Shown here in pieces: positions 52,310-61,914 of a DNA stretch of 64,000 nucleotides. The stretch is taken from positions 1 to 64,000 of the forward strand of contig NZ_CP034670.1 in the NCBI RefSeq assembly GCF_003990355.1, written 5' to 3'. Source of the stretch: Eikenella corrodens (GTDB lineage: Bacteria > Pseudomonadota > Gammaproteobacteria > Burkholderiales > Neisseriaceae). How positions within the stretch are numbered: the stretch's first letter is position 1; each line of letters begins with the position of its first letter. A program made the position numbers and the translations under genes. The notes beneath the pieces are model-generated. The model was not told the DNA's origin, ran no database searches, and saw only the letters and a list, made by a program, of their open reading frames with translations.

Positions 52310-52313
52310 AACT

Positions 52314-52859
52314 ATGGCTGAACTTGCCACCATTGCCAGGCCATATGCCAAAGCATTATTCGAATTGGCTTCTGAAAAAGGCCAAATCGAATTTTGGCTG
52401 GAAAAGCTGAAAGATTTGGCGTGGGCTGTCGGCCAACCTAAGCTTGCTACATTGCTAGACGATGCCGGTATTGTCCCTCATCAGAAGGCGGATATCTTAA
52501 TTGGATTATTAGATGGTATCCACACGCCACAATATACGGATTTTAAAAACTTCCTGTATGTGTTGGCTGAAGGCGGTAGGTTGGTAGTTTTACCGGAAGT
52601 ATATAACCAATACCAAGCACTGGTGTTGGCGAAGGATCATATACAAAAAGCCATAATCTACAGTGCTTTCCCGATGAGTGAAGGACAGTTCGCCAAGGTG
52701 GTAAGCGATTGCCAACAGAAATTTGGCCATAAGCTGGAGGCTACCTTAAAAGTGATGCCCGAGCTGATTGGCGGTATCAAAATTGAAGTTGGAGATAAAG
52801 TTTTGGACTTGTCCGTGCGGGGGAAGCTGAAAAACCTGTATACGGCCATGATAAATTAG
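52314..52859 (+). CDS. atpH: ATP synthase subunit delta
   Basis: A 181-residue soluble stator subunit: 'ATIARPYAKALFELASEKG' at the N-terminus, 'VKVMPELIGGIKIEVGDKVLDLSVRGKL'-type C-terminal signature. It joins the b dimer to the alpha subunits. Confidence 0.95.
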   Translation: MAELATIARPYAKALFELASEKGQIEFWLEKLKDLAWAVGQPKLATLLDDAGIVPHQKADILIGLLDGIHTPQYTDFKNFLYVLAEGGRLVVLPEVYNQYQALVLAKDHIQKAIIYSAFPMSEGQFAKVVSDCQQKFGHKLEATLKVMPELIGGIKIEVGDKVLDLSVRGKLKNLYTAMIN

Positions 52860-52868
52860 GAGAGTTTC

Positions 52869-54416
52869 ATGCAGCTTAATCCTGCTGAAATCAGTGAGTT
52901 GTTAAAATCTAAAATTGAAAACCTGAATGTAAAACAGGAAGCCAGTACCTATGGGGGCGTGATTTCTGTTACCGACGGCATTGTGCGTGTGCACGGATTG
53001 TCGGATGTCATGCAGGGTGAGATGCTGGAGTTCCCCGGCAACACGTTCGGCTTGGCCATGAACTTGGAACGTGACTCGGTTGGTGCGATTGTATTGGGTG
53101 AATACGAACACATTAAAGAAGGCGATCAAGTTAAATGTACCGGCCGTATTTTGGAAGTGCCGGTTGGTCGAGAGCTAGTTGGCCGTGTCGTGAATGCCCT
53201 GGGTCAACCAATTGATGGCAAAGGCCCTATTAACGCTAAAAAAACTGCGCCGATTGAAAAAATCGCTCCGGGTGTAATTGCACGCCAATCCGTAGATCAG
53301 CCCATGCAAACTGGCTTGAAATCAGTGGATTCTATGGTACCGATTGGTCGTGGTCAGCGTGAATTGATTATTGGCGACCGTCAAACTGGTAAGACAGCCG
53401 TTGCATTGGATGCGATTGTCAATCAAAAAGGTACTGGTGTTATCTGTATTTATGTGGCAATTGGCCAAAAAGCCTCTTCTATTGCCAACGTGGTACGCAA
53501 ACTGGAAGAGCATGGCGCGATGGAGCATACCATTGTGGTGGCGGCAACTGCTTCTGAAGCAGCGGCTCTGCAATTCATTGCTCCGTATTCTGGTTGCACG
53601 ATGGGCGAGTATTTCCGCGATCGTGGTGAAGATGCATTGATTGTATATGATGACTTGTCCAAACAAGCCGTTGCCTATCGTCAGATTTCTCTGCTATTGC
53701 GCCGCCCGCCCGGCCGCGAAGCATATCCAGGGGATGTATTCTACCTGCACAGCCGTCTGCTGGAGCGTGCCGCTCGCATCAATGCCGATGAAGTGGAAAA
53801 ACGTACAAACGGCGAGGTAAAAGGCAAAACGGGGTCATTGACCGCATTGCCGATTATCGAAACTCAAGCCGGTGACGTTTCTGCTTTCGTGCCGACTAAC
53901 GTAATTTCTATTACTGACGGTCAGATTTTCTTGGAAACTGATTTGTTCAACTCAGGTATCCGTCCAGCCATTAACGCAGGTATTTCCGTATCTCGCGTAG
54001 GTGGTTCCGCCCAAACCAAAGTTATTAAAAAACTGGGTGGCGGTATCCGTTTGGCTTTGGCTCAATATCGCGAATTGGCAGCATTCTCTCAGTTTGCTTC
54101 TGATTTGGACGAGGCTACCCGCAAGCAGTTGCAACATGGCGAAGTGGTTACTGAATTGATGAAGCAAAAACAATTCAGCACCATGAGTATTGCTGAAATG
54201 GCTTTGACCTTGTGGGCGATTAACAAAGGCTCTTACGAAGATGTGCCGGTATCTAAGGCATTAGCGTTTGAGGCGGATTTCTTAGGCTATGTGCGCACGC
54301 AGCATGCCGATATTCTGGATCAAATCAATCAGCAGGGCGTGATGAGTGATGAGAATGAGCAAGTTTTGACCGAAGCTATCAGCACATTTAAAGCCTCCCG
54401 CAACTACTCGGCTTAA
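52869..54416 (+). CDS. atpA: ATP synthase subunit alpha
   Basis: A 515-residue F1 subunit. Walker A is GDRQTGKT at residues 169-176; 'SKQAVAYRQISLLLRRPPGREAYPGD' contains the family signature and arginine finger region follows. Regulatory nucleotide binding rather than catalysis. Confidence 0.97.
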   Translation: MQLNPAEISELLKSKIENLNVKQEASTYGGVISVTDGIVRVHGLSDVMQGEMLEFPGNTFGLAMNLERDSVGAIVLGEYEHIKEGDQVKCTGRILEVPVGRELVGRVVNALGQPIDGKGPINAKKTAPIEKIAPGVIARQSVDQPMQTGLKSVDSMVPIGRGQRELIIGDRQTGKTAVALDAIVNQKGTGVICIYVAIGQKASSIANVVRKLEEHGAMEHTIVVAATASEAAALQFIAPYSGCTMGEYFRDRGEDALIVYDDLSKQAVAYRQISLLLRRPPGREAYPGDVFYLHSRLLERAARINADEVEKRTNGEVKGKTGSLTALPIIETQAGDVSAFVPTNVISITDGQIFLETDLFNSGIRPAINAGISVSRVGGSAQTKVIKKLGGGIRLALAQYRELAAFSQFASDLDEATRKQLQHGEVVTELMKQKQFSTMSIAEMALTLWAINKGSYEDVPVSKALAFEADFLGYVRTQHADILDQINQQGVMSDENEQVLTEAISTFKASRNYSA

Positions 54417-54440
54417 ACCGCAGAAAAGGAAAAGTCTGAA

Positions 54441-55319
54441 ATGGCAGTAGGGAAAGAAATCCTCACGAAAATCCGCAGTGTACAGAATACACAGAAGATT
54501 ACCAAAGCCATGCAGATGGTATCAACTTCCAAAATGCGGAAAACGCAGGACAGAATGCGTTTGGCACGGCCTTATGCTGAGAAGGTTCGCATAGTGATGA
54601 GCCACTTGGCACAGGTAGAAACTGAACATAAGCGGTTGCCAATCTTGGAAAGCCGAGAAAACATTCGGCGTGCCGGTTTCATCTTGATCACTACCGACAA
54701 GGGCTTGTGTGGCGGGTTGAATGCCAATTTGCTGAAGAGGTTTTTAGGGCAGGTGCAAGAATACCGGCAGCAGGGTGTGGAAGTGGAGGTTGTCTGCTTC
54801 GGCAGTAAAGGCTTGGCTGCCTGTAACCGTGCCGGTCTCAATGTGGTGGCCAGTGCGGTGAATCTGGGTGACACTCCGAAGATGGAAGTGCTGCTTGGTT
54901 CGCTGACTGAAGTTTTCCAGCGTTATGCAGACGGCAGCCTGGATATTGTACACTTGGTGTATTCTAGATTTATCAATACCATGCGCCAAGAGCCGAATCT
55001 GGAAACTTTGCTGCCCATCGGCCACAATGTGCTGAACGAAATATCAGAAGCAGAAGAATACGGTCGGGAGTATGTGTATGAACCCTCGCCTATCTTGGTG
55101 CTGGAATATTTGGTGCGCCGCTATTTGGAATCGGTAGTGTATCAGGCTTTATGTGAAAACATGGCTTCCGAGCAGTCTGCCCGCATGGTGGCAATGAAAG
55201 CCGCTACGGACAACGCAAGCAACGCAATTAAGGAATTACGCCTGATTTACAACAAATCCCGTCAGGCAGCGATTACCACCGAGTTGTCGGAAATTGTAGC
55301 CGGTGCCGCTGCAGTATAG
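54441..55319 (+). CDS. atpG: ATP synthase subunit gamma
   Basis: A 292-residue central stalk: 'MAVGKEILTKIRSVQNTQKITKAMQMVS' type N-terminal helix (residues 1-28), 'TTDKGLCGGLN', and C-terminal 'MKAATDNASNAIKELRLIYNK'. It couples c-ring rotation to catalysis. Confidence 0.96.
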   Translation: MAVGKEILTKIRSVQNTQKITKAMQMVSTSKMRKTQDRMRLARPYAEKVRIVMSHLAQVETEHKRLPILESRENIRRAGFILITTDKGLCGGLNANLLKRFLGQVQEYRQQGVEVEVVCFGSKGLAACNRAGLNVVASAVNLGDTPKMEVLLGSLTEVFQRYADGSLDIVHLVYSRFINTMRQEPNLETLLPIGHNVLNEISEAEEYGREYVYEPSPILVLEYLVRRYLESVVYQALCENMASEQSARMVAMKAATDNASNAIKELRLIYNKSRQAAITTELSEIVAGAAAV

Positions 55320-55359
55320 GTGGGCAGAGCAGGCAGATTTGAATATTTAGGATAGATAA

Positions 55360-56757
55360 ATGAACCAAGGCAAAATCGTACAAATTATTGGTGCGGTAGT
55401 CGACGTGGAGTTTCCGCGTACCGCCATTCCGCGTGTTTACGATGCACTCAAACTGGTTGATACTGATTTGACGCTGGAAGTACAACAGCAGCTTGGTGAC
55501 GGCGTTGTCCGTACCATTGCGATGGGTAGTACAGACGGTTTGAAACGTGGCCTGTCCGTGCAAAATACTGGTGCACCGATTACTGTGCCGGTGGGGAAAG
55601 CCACCCTGGGCCGCATCATGGACGTTCTGGGCAACCCCGTGGACGAACAAGGCTCGATCGGTTCGGATCAAACCCGTGCCATCCATCAATTCGCACCTAA
55701 GTTCGACGAACTCTCCAGCACTACCGAATTATTGGAAACCGGCATTAAAGTGATTGATTTGCTTTGCCCGTTTGCCAAAGGCGGTAAGGTTGGCCTGTTT
55801 GGCGGTGCCGGTGTGGGCAAAACCGTGAACATGATGGAGCTGATTAACAACATTGCCAAAGCGCACAGCGGTCTTTCCGTATTCGCCGGCGTGGGTGAGC
55901 GTACTCGTGAGGGTAACGACTTCTACCACGAAATGAAAGACTCCAACGTGTTGGATAAAGTGGCAATGGTGTACGGCCAGATGAACGAGCCGCCTGGTAA
56001 CCGCCTGCGTGTTGCCCTAACCGGTTTGTCGATGGCTGAATACTTCCGTGACGAAAAAGACGAAAACGGCAAAGGCCGTGACGTATTGTTCTTTGTGGAT
56101 AATATCTACCGCTATACCCTAGCCGGTACCGAAGTATCCGCCCTGCTTGGCCGCATGCCTTCTGCTGTGGGTTATCAGCCGACTTTGGCTGAAGAAATGG
56201 GTCGTTTGCAGGAACGTATTACCTCCACCCAAACTGGTTCCATTACCTCTATCCAAGCCGTATATGTACCGGCCGACGACTTGACCGACCCGTCTCCCGC
56301 CACCACGTTTGCCCACTTGGATGCGACTGTAGTATTGAGTCGTGATATTGCTTCCTTGGGTATTTACCCTGCGGTAGACCCGCTGGACTCCACTTCCCGC
56401 CAGCTCGATCCAATGGTGCTCGGCCAAGAGCACTACGATGTAGCCCGCGGTGTGCAATCTACCTTGCAGAAATACAAAGAGTTGCGCGACATCATCGCCA
56501 TTTTGGGTATGGACGAGCTGTCTGACGAAGACAAGCTCACCGTAATGCGTGCCCGCAAAATCCAGCGTTTCCTGTCGCAGCCCTTCCATGTGGCCGAAGT
56601 GTTTACCGGATCGCCCGGCAAATACGTTCCGCTGCGCGATACCGTGGCCGGCTTCAAAGCCATTCTGAGCGGCGAGTACGACCACCTGCCGGAGCAGGCC
56701 TTCTATATGGTGGGCGGCATCGAAGAGGCCGTGGAAAAAGCTAAAACCCTGAACTGA
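55360..56757 (+). CDS. atpD: ATP synthase subunit beta
   Basis: A 465-residue catalytic subunit. Walker A GGAGVGKT at residues 148-155, 'GVGERTREGNDFYHE' and the signature 'PAVDPLDSTS' are intact. Confidence 0.97.
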   Translation: MNQGKIVQIIGAVVDVEFPRTAIPRVYDALKLVDTDLTLEVQQQLGDGVVRTIAMGSTDGLKRGLSVQNTGAPITVPVGKATLGRIMDVLGNPVDEQGSIGSDQTRAIHQFAPKFDELSSTTELLETGIKVIDLLCPFAKGGKVGLFGGAGVGKTVNMMELINNIAKAHSGLSVFAGVGERTREGNDFYHEMKDSNVLDKVAMVYGQMNEPPGNRLRVALTGLSMAEYFRDEKDENGKGRDVLFFVDNIYRYTLAGTEVSALLGRMPSAVGYQPTLAEEMGRLQERITSTQTGSITSIQAVYVPADDLTDPSPATTFAHLDATVVLSRDIASLGIYPAVDPLDSTSRQLDPMVLGQEHYDVARGVQSTLQKYKELRDIIAILGMDELSDEDKLTVMRARKIQRFLSQPFHVAEVFTGSPGKYVPLRDTVAGFKAILSGEYDHLPEQAFYMVGGIEEAVEKAKTLN

Positions 56758-56767
56758 GGAATGCAGC

Positions 56768-57199
56768 ATGAATATCATGCAGGTTGATGTGGTCAGCAAC
56801 GAGGAGAGCATCTACTCCGGCGAAGCCAGCTTCGTCGTGGTGCCGACCCTAAACGGCGAGCTCGGTATCTACCCGCGCCACGAGCCGATTATGAGCCTGG
56901 TGCGCCCCGGGGTGTTGCGCTTGCAGGTGCCGGAGCAGGAGCAGGAGGAAGAGATTTTGGTAGCCGTTTCCGGCGGTATTCTGGAAGTGCAGCCGCACAA
57001 AATCATGATTTTGGCCGACGTGGCCGTGCGCAGTGCCGAGCTGGATCAGGCACGGGCGGAGGAAGCGAGAAAAGCTGCCGAAGCCGGTGTGAAACAAGCC
57101 AAAGATGATGAATCGATGGCTAAAGCCCAGGCGGCATTGGCGATTGCGCTGGCCGAGCTGAAAGCCCTTAATTACCTGCGTATTAAACAAAAACGCTAA
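56768..57199 (+). CDS. atpC: ATP synthase subunit epsilon
   Basis: A 143-residue subunit: N-terminal beta sandwich ('VDVVSNEESIYSGEASFVVVP', 'GELGIYPRHEP') and a C-terminal two-helix arm that can inhibit ATP hydrolysis. GAGGAA precedes ATG 56768. Last gene of the operon; terminator at 57223. Confidence 0.95.
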   Translation: MNIMQVDVVSNEESIYSGEASFVVVPTLNGELGIYPRHEPIMSLVRPGVLRLQVPEQEQEEEILVAVSGGILEVQPHKIMILADVAVRSAELDQARAEEARKAAEAGVKQAKDDESMAKAQAALAIALAELKALNYLRIKQKR

Positions 57200-57222
57200 A
57201 GCAATCCGGTTTGCCGGATGGA

Positions 57223-57256
57223 AATAAAGCACGATCACATCGTGCTTTATTTTTCT
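57223..57256 (+). terminator. Terminator of the atp operon
   Basis: A 13-bp perfect stem (AATAAAGCACGAT/ATCGTGCTTTATT) with a CAC loop and T-run; a smaller hairpin ATCCGG-TTTG-CCGGAT stands just before it. Confidence 0.92.
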
Positions 57257-57288
57257 TATTGGTGATGGCAAGCCAAATTGATTCTCGA

Positions 57289-57392
57289 TATAGTGGATTA
57301 ACAAAAATCAGGACAAGGCGGCGAGCCGCAGACAGTACACACGTTACGGCAAGGCGAGACAACACCGTACTGGTTTTTGTTAATTCACTATA
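57289..57392. mobile_element. Correia-type element 8 (104 bp)
   Basis: Full-length short form in the 351-base gap 57200-57550, which also holds two DUS copies (57460, 57513) and a partial Correia-like tail (CCAACGCTGTAGCG). Confidence 0.9.
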
Positions 57393-57550
57393 CAAGGTGG
57401 TAGGAGCACAGCCAGGTGAACCAACGCTGTAGCGAATGTTAAGCTGGTTTGCTATAAGGCTACCTGAAAAAGCTGAAGCCAAGGGGAGATGCCCGTTCTA
57501 TAGGCATACCGTTTTCAGGTAGCCTGCTTTGAAAAGCAGATGGCGGACAA

Positions 57551-58066
57551 TCAGTCCTCAGTCGAACAGCCGTGGTCGGCCAGTATTTTGCGGTATACGG
57601 CATCGGGGACGTAGCGGCGGATGGTTTTCTGCCAGTTTTGCGGGCCGACCATGCCTTTAACCATGGTGGACGACACTTCGGCAAATTCGCGCGGCGGCAT
57701 CAGGATAACGGTGGTGATGGCCGGTTGCAGATCGGCGTTGATGTAGCGCATGGCACGTTCGTATTCGTAGTCGGCGCCGCTGCGGATGCCGCGCACCACG
57801 AAATCGGCTTGGATGCTGTCGGCAAAATCCACCAGAAAGCGGTTGTGGAAATGGGTAACGCGCACATTGGGAAATTCGGCAGTGATGTCCTCCAGCATGG
57901 CAGTGCGCTCTTCCAGTGTGTAGGTGGCCTGCTTGTCGGGATTGGTGCCGATGGCCACCACCAGCTCGTCAAACATGGCCTGTGCGTGGCGGATCATCCA
58001 TAAGTGGCCGTTGGTGGGCGGGTCGAAACTGCCGGCGTAAACGGCGCGGCGGTGGTGTGGTTTCAT
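57551..58066 (-). CDS. coaD: Phosphopantetheine adenylyltransferase
   Basis: A 171-residue nucleotidyltransferase: 'AVYAGSFDPPTNGHLWMI' holds the HxGH-type motif (T/NGH), 'VVRGIRSGADYEYERAMRYIN' the substrate site and 'EVSSTMVKGMV' the ISST-like motif. It makes dephospho-CoA. The sequence is more divergent than usual, so a related adenylyltransferase is a small alternative. ATG 58066 is chosen over 58087. Confidence 0.85.
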   Translation of the reverse strand: MKPHHRRAVYAGSFDPPTNGHLWMIRHAQAMFDELVVAIGTNPDKQATYTLEERTAMLEDITAEFPNVRVTHFHNRFLVDFADSIQADFVVRGIRSGADYEYERAMRYINADLQPAITTVILMPPREFAEVSSTMVKGMVGPQNWQKTIRRYVPDAVYRKILADHGCSTED

Positions 58067-58279
58067 GAGTGATTTTGCATACGACAAATTAAAAACGGGC
58101 GAAGCCTACCCCGCTTGCGGCGGCGGCGCAAGTTTATTTTGGGCGGCTTCCAGGCCGTTCCCTTACGTATCCGGCCATGGCGTTTTCAGGTAGCCCCAAC
58201 TGAAAAGGCTACCTGAAAGCACCATGCGGCAATGATTTGGCTATATAATGCCGCTTCTTTATCAAGGCTGCCTGAAAAC

Positions 58280-59914
58280 ATGAATTGGGTTGCAAAATTT
58301 GAGGATTGGTGTAGTCGGCGCTATGTGTATTGGCCGCTGGTGATGCTGCTGGCAGCCGCCACGCCGCTGGCGTTTGCGCCGTATTGCCATTTTTGGCTGA
58401 TGCCGCTGCTGTTCGGCGCCCTAATCCGGCTCACCGAGCTGAGGCCGCAAAACAGCGTCTCCGGCGCGTATTGCTTCGGCCTGGTGGGCTACGCCGCACA
58501 GTTTTATTGGATACACACCGCGCTGCACGACATATCCGGCCTGCCCAATCTGTATGCCCTGCCGCTCACCATCCTGTTGCCCGCCTATCTCGCGCTTTAT
58601 CCCGCCGCCTGCTTCTGGTTACTGGAAAAAGCCCGTTTGCCGCGCGGCTGGCGCATCGGCCTCTTATTACCCGTGTTGTGGACGCTGGCCGAATTTGCCC
58701 GCGAGCGGGCGATTACCGGCTTCGGCTGGGGTGCGCTGGGCTACAGCCAAGTGGCCGACCTTTCCCCGCTGGCCGGTTATGCCCCCGTGGGCGGGGTGCA
58801 CTTGCTTACCCTGCTGTGCGCCTTTTGCGGCGCGTGGCTGGTGCTGGTGCTGCACAACCAAGGCTGGAAACGGCGGGTATTGCCGCTTGTGCTGTTGATT
58901 GGCGTTATCGTCGGCGGTTGGCAGCTGCACCAAGTGCGTTTCACCGAACCCGACGGCAGCAGCGCAACCGTGGCGCTGGCGCAAGGCAATGTGGCGCAAA
59001 CTTTGAAATGGGACGCCGAATATCTGAGTGAAACCATGCAAAGCTACTATGAGCAAGTAGCCAACAGCCATGCCGACATCACCATCCTACCCGAAACCGC
59101 CATCCCCGTGATGCGGCAGGATTTGCAGGAATACAACCCCGGCATCCTCGACCAATTTGCCTACGAAGCCCAGCGCAACGGCAGCGCGCTCGCCATGGGC
59201 ATCGCCCAATACAACCAGCAGCGCACAGGCTACCTGAACGCCGTTATCAACTTAAGCAATTACCACCCCGACCGCCCCGACGACATCCCGTTCTACGCCA
59301 AAGACCACCTCGTTCCCTTTGGCGAATACAAACCCCTGCCCGCCATCACCGAGCCGCTGTACCGCATGATGAACATGCCCCTGGCCGGTTTCGAGCGCGG
59401 CGGCCGTGCCCAAGCCCCGCTGATTTTGGCCAACCAGCGCGTGGCGTTCAACGTATGCTATGAAGACGGCTTCGGCGACGAACTGATTGCCTCTGCTAAA
59501 CAAGCCAGCCTCCTGGCCAACGTCAGCAATTTGGGCTGGTTTATCCGTTCCAACGCCGTCCACCAGCATTTGCAAATATCGCAAACCCGCGCCCTCGAGC
59601 TCGGCCGCTACATGGTGCGCGCCACCAACACCGGCGCCACCGCCATCATCAATCCGCAAGGCCGCGTGGTGAAACTCGCCCCGCCCGACACCCGCACCGT
59701 GCTCGAAGGCACTATTGAAGGCTATCGCGGCGAAACCCCGTATATGAAAATGGGCGGCTCGCTGCCATTGGTGTGCGGTTTGTTGTGTTTGGCCGTATTG
59801 CTGATGCTGGCCGGCTATCTGCCTCGGCGCAAACCTGCTCCCGATACTGCGGGGGAGAGGCTACCTGAAAACGCCAGTGAGCCAAGTGCCGAACCGAAAG
59901 ATGAGGGCAAATAA
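58280..59914 (+). CDS. lnt: Apolipoprotein N-acyltransferase
   Basis: A 544-residue inner-membrane enzyme with about six N-terminal helices, a nitrilase-like periplasmic domain and one C-terminal helix. The catalytic triad is visible as E272 (LPETAIP), K341 (AKDHLVPFGEY) and C393 (VCYEDGFGD). It adds the third acyl chain to lipoproteins. ATG 58280 begins the first helix; the longer frame to 58232 reads through a DUS. Confidence 0.95.
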   Translation: MNWVAKFEDWCSRRYVYWPLVMLLAAATPLAFAPYCHFWLMPLLFGALIRLTELRPQNSVSGAYCFGLVGYAAQFYWIHTALHDISGLPNLYALPLTILLPAYLALYPAACFWLLEKARLPRGWRIGLLLPVLWTLAEFARERAITGFGWGALGYSQVADLSPLAGYAPVGGVHLLTLLCAFCGAWLVLVLHNQGWKRRVLPLVLLIGVIVGGWQLHQVRFTEPDGSSATVALAQGNVAQTLKWDAEYLSETMQSYYEQVANSHADITILPETAIPVMRQDLQEYNPGILDQFAYEAQRNGSALAMGIAQYNQQRTGYLNAVINLSNYHPDRPDDIPFYAKDHLVPFGEYKPLPAITEPLYRMMNMPLAGFERGGRAQAPLILANQRVAFNVCYEDGFGDELIASAKQASLLANVSNLGWFIRSNAVHQHLQISQTRALELGRYMVRATNTGATAIINPQGRVVKLAPPDTRTVLEGTIEGYRGETPYMKMGGSLPLVCGLLCLAVLLMLAGYLPRRKPAPDTAGERLPENASEPSAEPKDEGK

Positions 59915-60103
59915 ATACGTTTGCCCGGAGTTGGTGCCATTTAATGCAATATAGAAAATAAATTAAAATTTTAAAAATACAAAATTTAACCTATCGTAAA
60001 CCAAAATCACACAATATAGGTGTTTAATCACGCCTGTAATTAAAGAGATAGAAAAAGACGAATACCGCCGAAGGCGGAAAATATTAAAAGGAATCAATAA
60101 ACA
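59915..60103 (+). promoter_or_regulatory. rpoH leader with hairpin
   Basis: A strongly AT-rich stretch precedes rpoH. A short hairpin CCGCC-GAA-GGCGG (60066-60078) stands 12 bases before AAAAGGAA, the ribosome site, and could affect its access. Promoter elements cannot be fixed. Confidence 0.45.
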
Positions 60104-60955
60104 ATGAATAACACATTTGCATTGCCCATCCCCAGCGGCCACGGCAGCCTGGAGCAATACATTCACACGGTAAACAGCATTCCACTGCTCACCGCAGAGG
60201 AAGAACACAGCCTGGCCGTTCGCCAGCTGCAAGGCGACCTGGAAGCCGCCAAGAAACTGATTTTGTCGCATCTGCGCGTGGTGGTATCCATCGCGCGCGG
60301 CTACGATGGCTACGGCCTCAACCAAGCCGATCTGATTCAAGAAGGCAATATCGGCCTGATGAAGGCAGTAAAACGCTACGAGCCCAATCGCGGCGCCCGC
60401 CTGTTTTCCTTTGCCGTACATTGGATTAAGGCTGAAATCCACGAATTCATCCTGCGCAACTGGCGCATGGTGCGCGTGGCCACCACCAAGCCGCAGCGCA
60501 AACTCTTCTTCAACCTGCGCAGCATGCGTAAAAGCATGAACGCCCTCTCGCCCGAAGAAGCGCAAACCATTGCCGACGACTTGGGCGTGAAAATGGACGA
60601 AGTGCTGGAAATGGAACAGCGCATGACCGGCAAAGACGTTGCCCTGCTGCCGGACAACAGCGATGGCGACGAAGACAGCTACGCCCCCATCGACTGGCTG
60701 GCCGACACCAGTAGCGAGCCCACCCAGCAGATCGCCCAAAAAGCCCGCTACGCCATGCAAACCGAAGGCCTGCAAAACGCACTTACCCAGCTGGACGAGC
60801 GCAGCCGCCGCATCGTGGAAAGCCGCTGGCTGCAAGACGACGGCGGCCTCACCCTGCACGAACTGGCCGCCGAATACGGCGTATCCGCCGAGCGCATCCG
60901 CCAAATTGAAGCCAAAGCCATCCAGAAGATGCGCGGCTTTATGAGCGAAGAGTAA
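60104..60955 (+). CDS. rpoH: RNA polymerase sigma factor RpoH (sigma32)
   Basis: A 283-residue heat-shock sigma factor. Region 2 is 'ADLIQEGNIGLMKAVKRYEPNRGARLFSFAVHWIKAEIHEFILRNWR' (about 82-128), followed by the RpoH box QRKLFFNLR, diagnostic of this family; region 4.2 ends with 'SAERIRQIEAKAIQKM'. Directs RNA polymerase to chaperone and protease genes. Confidence 0.97.
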   Translation: MNNTFALPIPSGHGSLEQYIHTVNSIPLLTAEEEHSLAVRQLQGDLEAAKKLILSHLRVVVSIARGYDGYGLNQADLIQEGNIGLMKAVKRYEPNRGARLFSFAVHWIKAEIHEFILRNWRMVRVATTKPQRKLFFNLRSMRKSMNALSPEEAQTIADDLGVKMDEVLEMEQRMTGKDVALLPDNSDGDEDSYAPIDWLADTSSEPTQQIAQKARYAMQTEGLQNALTQLDERSRRIVESRWLQDDGGLTLHELAAEYGVSAERIRQIEAKAIQKMRGFMSEE

Positions 60956-60969
60956 GCGGACAAAAACCA

Positions 60970-60998
60970 AAAGCTGCCTGATATAGGCAGCTTTTTTA
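60970..60998 (+). terminator. Terminator of rpoH
   Basis: AAGCTGCC, TGATAT, AGGCAGCTTTTTT. Confidence 0.88.
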
Positions 60999-61113
60999 TC
61001 GGGTTGATGCAATGGCTTAAGTTTTCAGGTAGCCTTTTGCTTTTCCCGTGAACAGAAACAGCTGTCAAACAGCCATCATTTCCACCCTGCGGCCTATTCA
61101 CGGTGGGCTAAAA

Positions 61114-61205
61114 TATAGTGGATTAACAAAAATCAGGAAAAGGCGGCGAACTGCAAGGCATACAGAAAGTACGCCAAGACAAGCCGATGCCGTCGCAGGG
61201 CGATT
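61114..61205. mobile_element. Degenerate Correia element 9
   Basis: The left end TATAGTGGATTAACAAAAAT is intact, then the core drifts (AACTGCAAGGCATACAGAAAG) and the right end is lost. Confidence 0.65.
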
Positions 61206-61271
61206 TTCATCCGCCCTATTCCGTTTTCAGGCAGCCTCCCCTCTTACCCATCGCCACAAGGAAACCGTCAC

Positions 61272-61715
61272 ATGCAAGCCTTTCTCGACCAACTCGAAGC
61301 CCTTATCCGCGCCGAATACGCCGAACAAGACGGCCTGGCGGAAGAATTCCTCTCAGGCGAGCCTGTATCCGAAGCCGAAATTGCCGCCGCCGAACAAGAG
61401 CTCGGCACACCCTTCCCCGCCCCGTATCGCGCCCTGCTGTTGCGTTTCGGCGCAAACTGCTATCTGGGCGTAGAAATCGACGATTTGGCGCAGGTGGTCG
61501 AGAACACAAAATGGGTACGCCGCCATTTTACCCGGCACGAAACCCTGCCCGCCGAACTGCTGCAACACGGCATCGCCTTCGCGGGCGACGGCAGCGGCAA
61601 CTACTTTATGCTGCACGACGGCGCGGTATGGCTGCCCGACCACGACAGCGGCGAATGTATTCGGGAAGCCGAAAGCCTTGAAGCCTTCCTGCTGGCTGCC
61701 AACGGCGCGGATTAA
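61272..61715 (+). CDS. SMI1/KNR4 family immunity-type protein
   Basis: A 147-residue acidic protein: 'PVSEAEIAAAEQELGTPFPAPYRALLLRFG' is the SMI1/KNR4 N-terminal pattern, 'GIAFAGDGSGNYFML' the core, with an acidic Glu/Asp-rich surface. Bacterial members are often immunity proteins of polymorphic toxin or contact-dependent systems; no toxin gene is beside it here. AAGGAAACC precedes the ATG. Remnants of a similar gene lie downstream (62610-62892). Confidence 0.8.
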   Translation: MQAFLDQLEALIRAEYAEQDGLAEEFLSGEPVSEAEIAAAEQELGTPFPAPYRALLLRFGANCYLGVEIDDLAQVVENTKWVRRHFTRHETLPAELLQHGIAFAGDGSGNYFMLHDGAVWLPDHDSGECIREAESLEAFLLAANGAD

Positions 61716-61729
61716 GCAGCAAAAACAGG

Positions 61730-61767
61730 CTACCTGAAAGCCGCCATCCTCTTTTCAGATAGCCTGT
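61730..61767. terminator. DUS pair after SMI1-like gene
   Basis: ACAGGCTACCTGAAA ... TTTTCAGATAGCCTGTTTT, one mismatch in the stem. Confidence 0.65.
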
Positions 61768-61799
61768 TTTCCCTGCGGCAGGCTGCCTGAAACCCTTCT

Positions 61800-61902
61800 T
61801 ATAGTGGATTAACAAAAATCAGGACAAGGCGGCGAGCAGCAGACAGTACAATAGTACGGCAAGGCGAGCCAACGCTGTACTGGTTTTTGTTAATTCACTA
61901 TA
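61800..61902. mobile_element. Correia-type element 10 (103 bp), abutting next gene
   Basis: Ends 13 bases before the next start codon, so the gene's promoter must lie in or before the element. Confidence 0.9.
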
Positions 61903-61914
61903 GAAAGGCACGAC

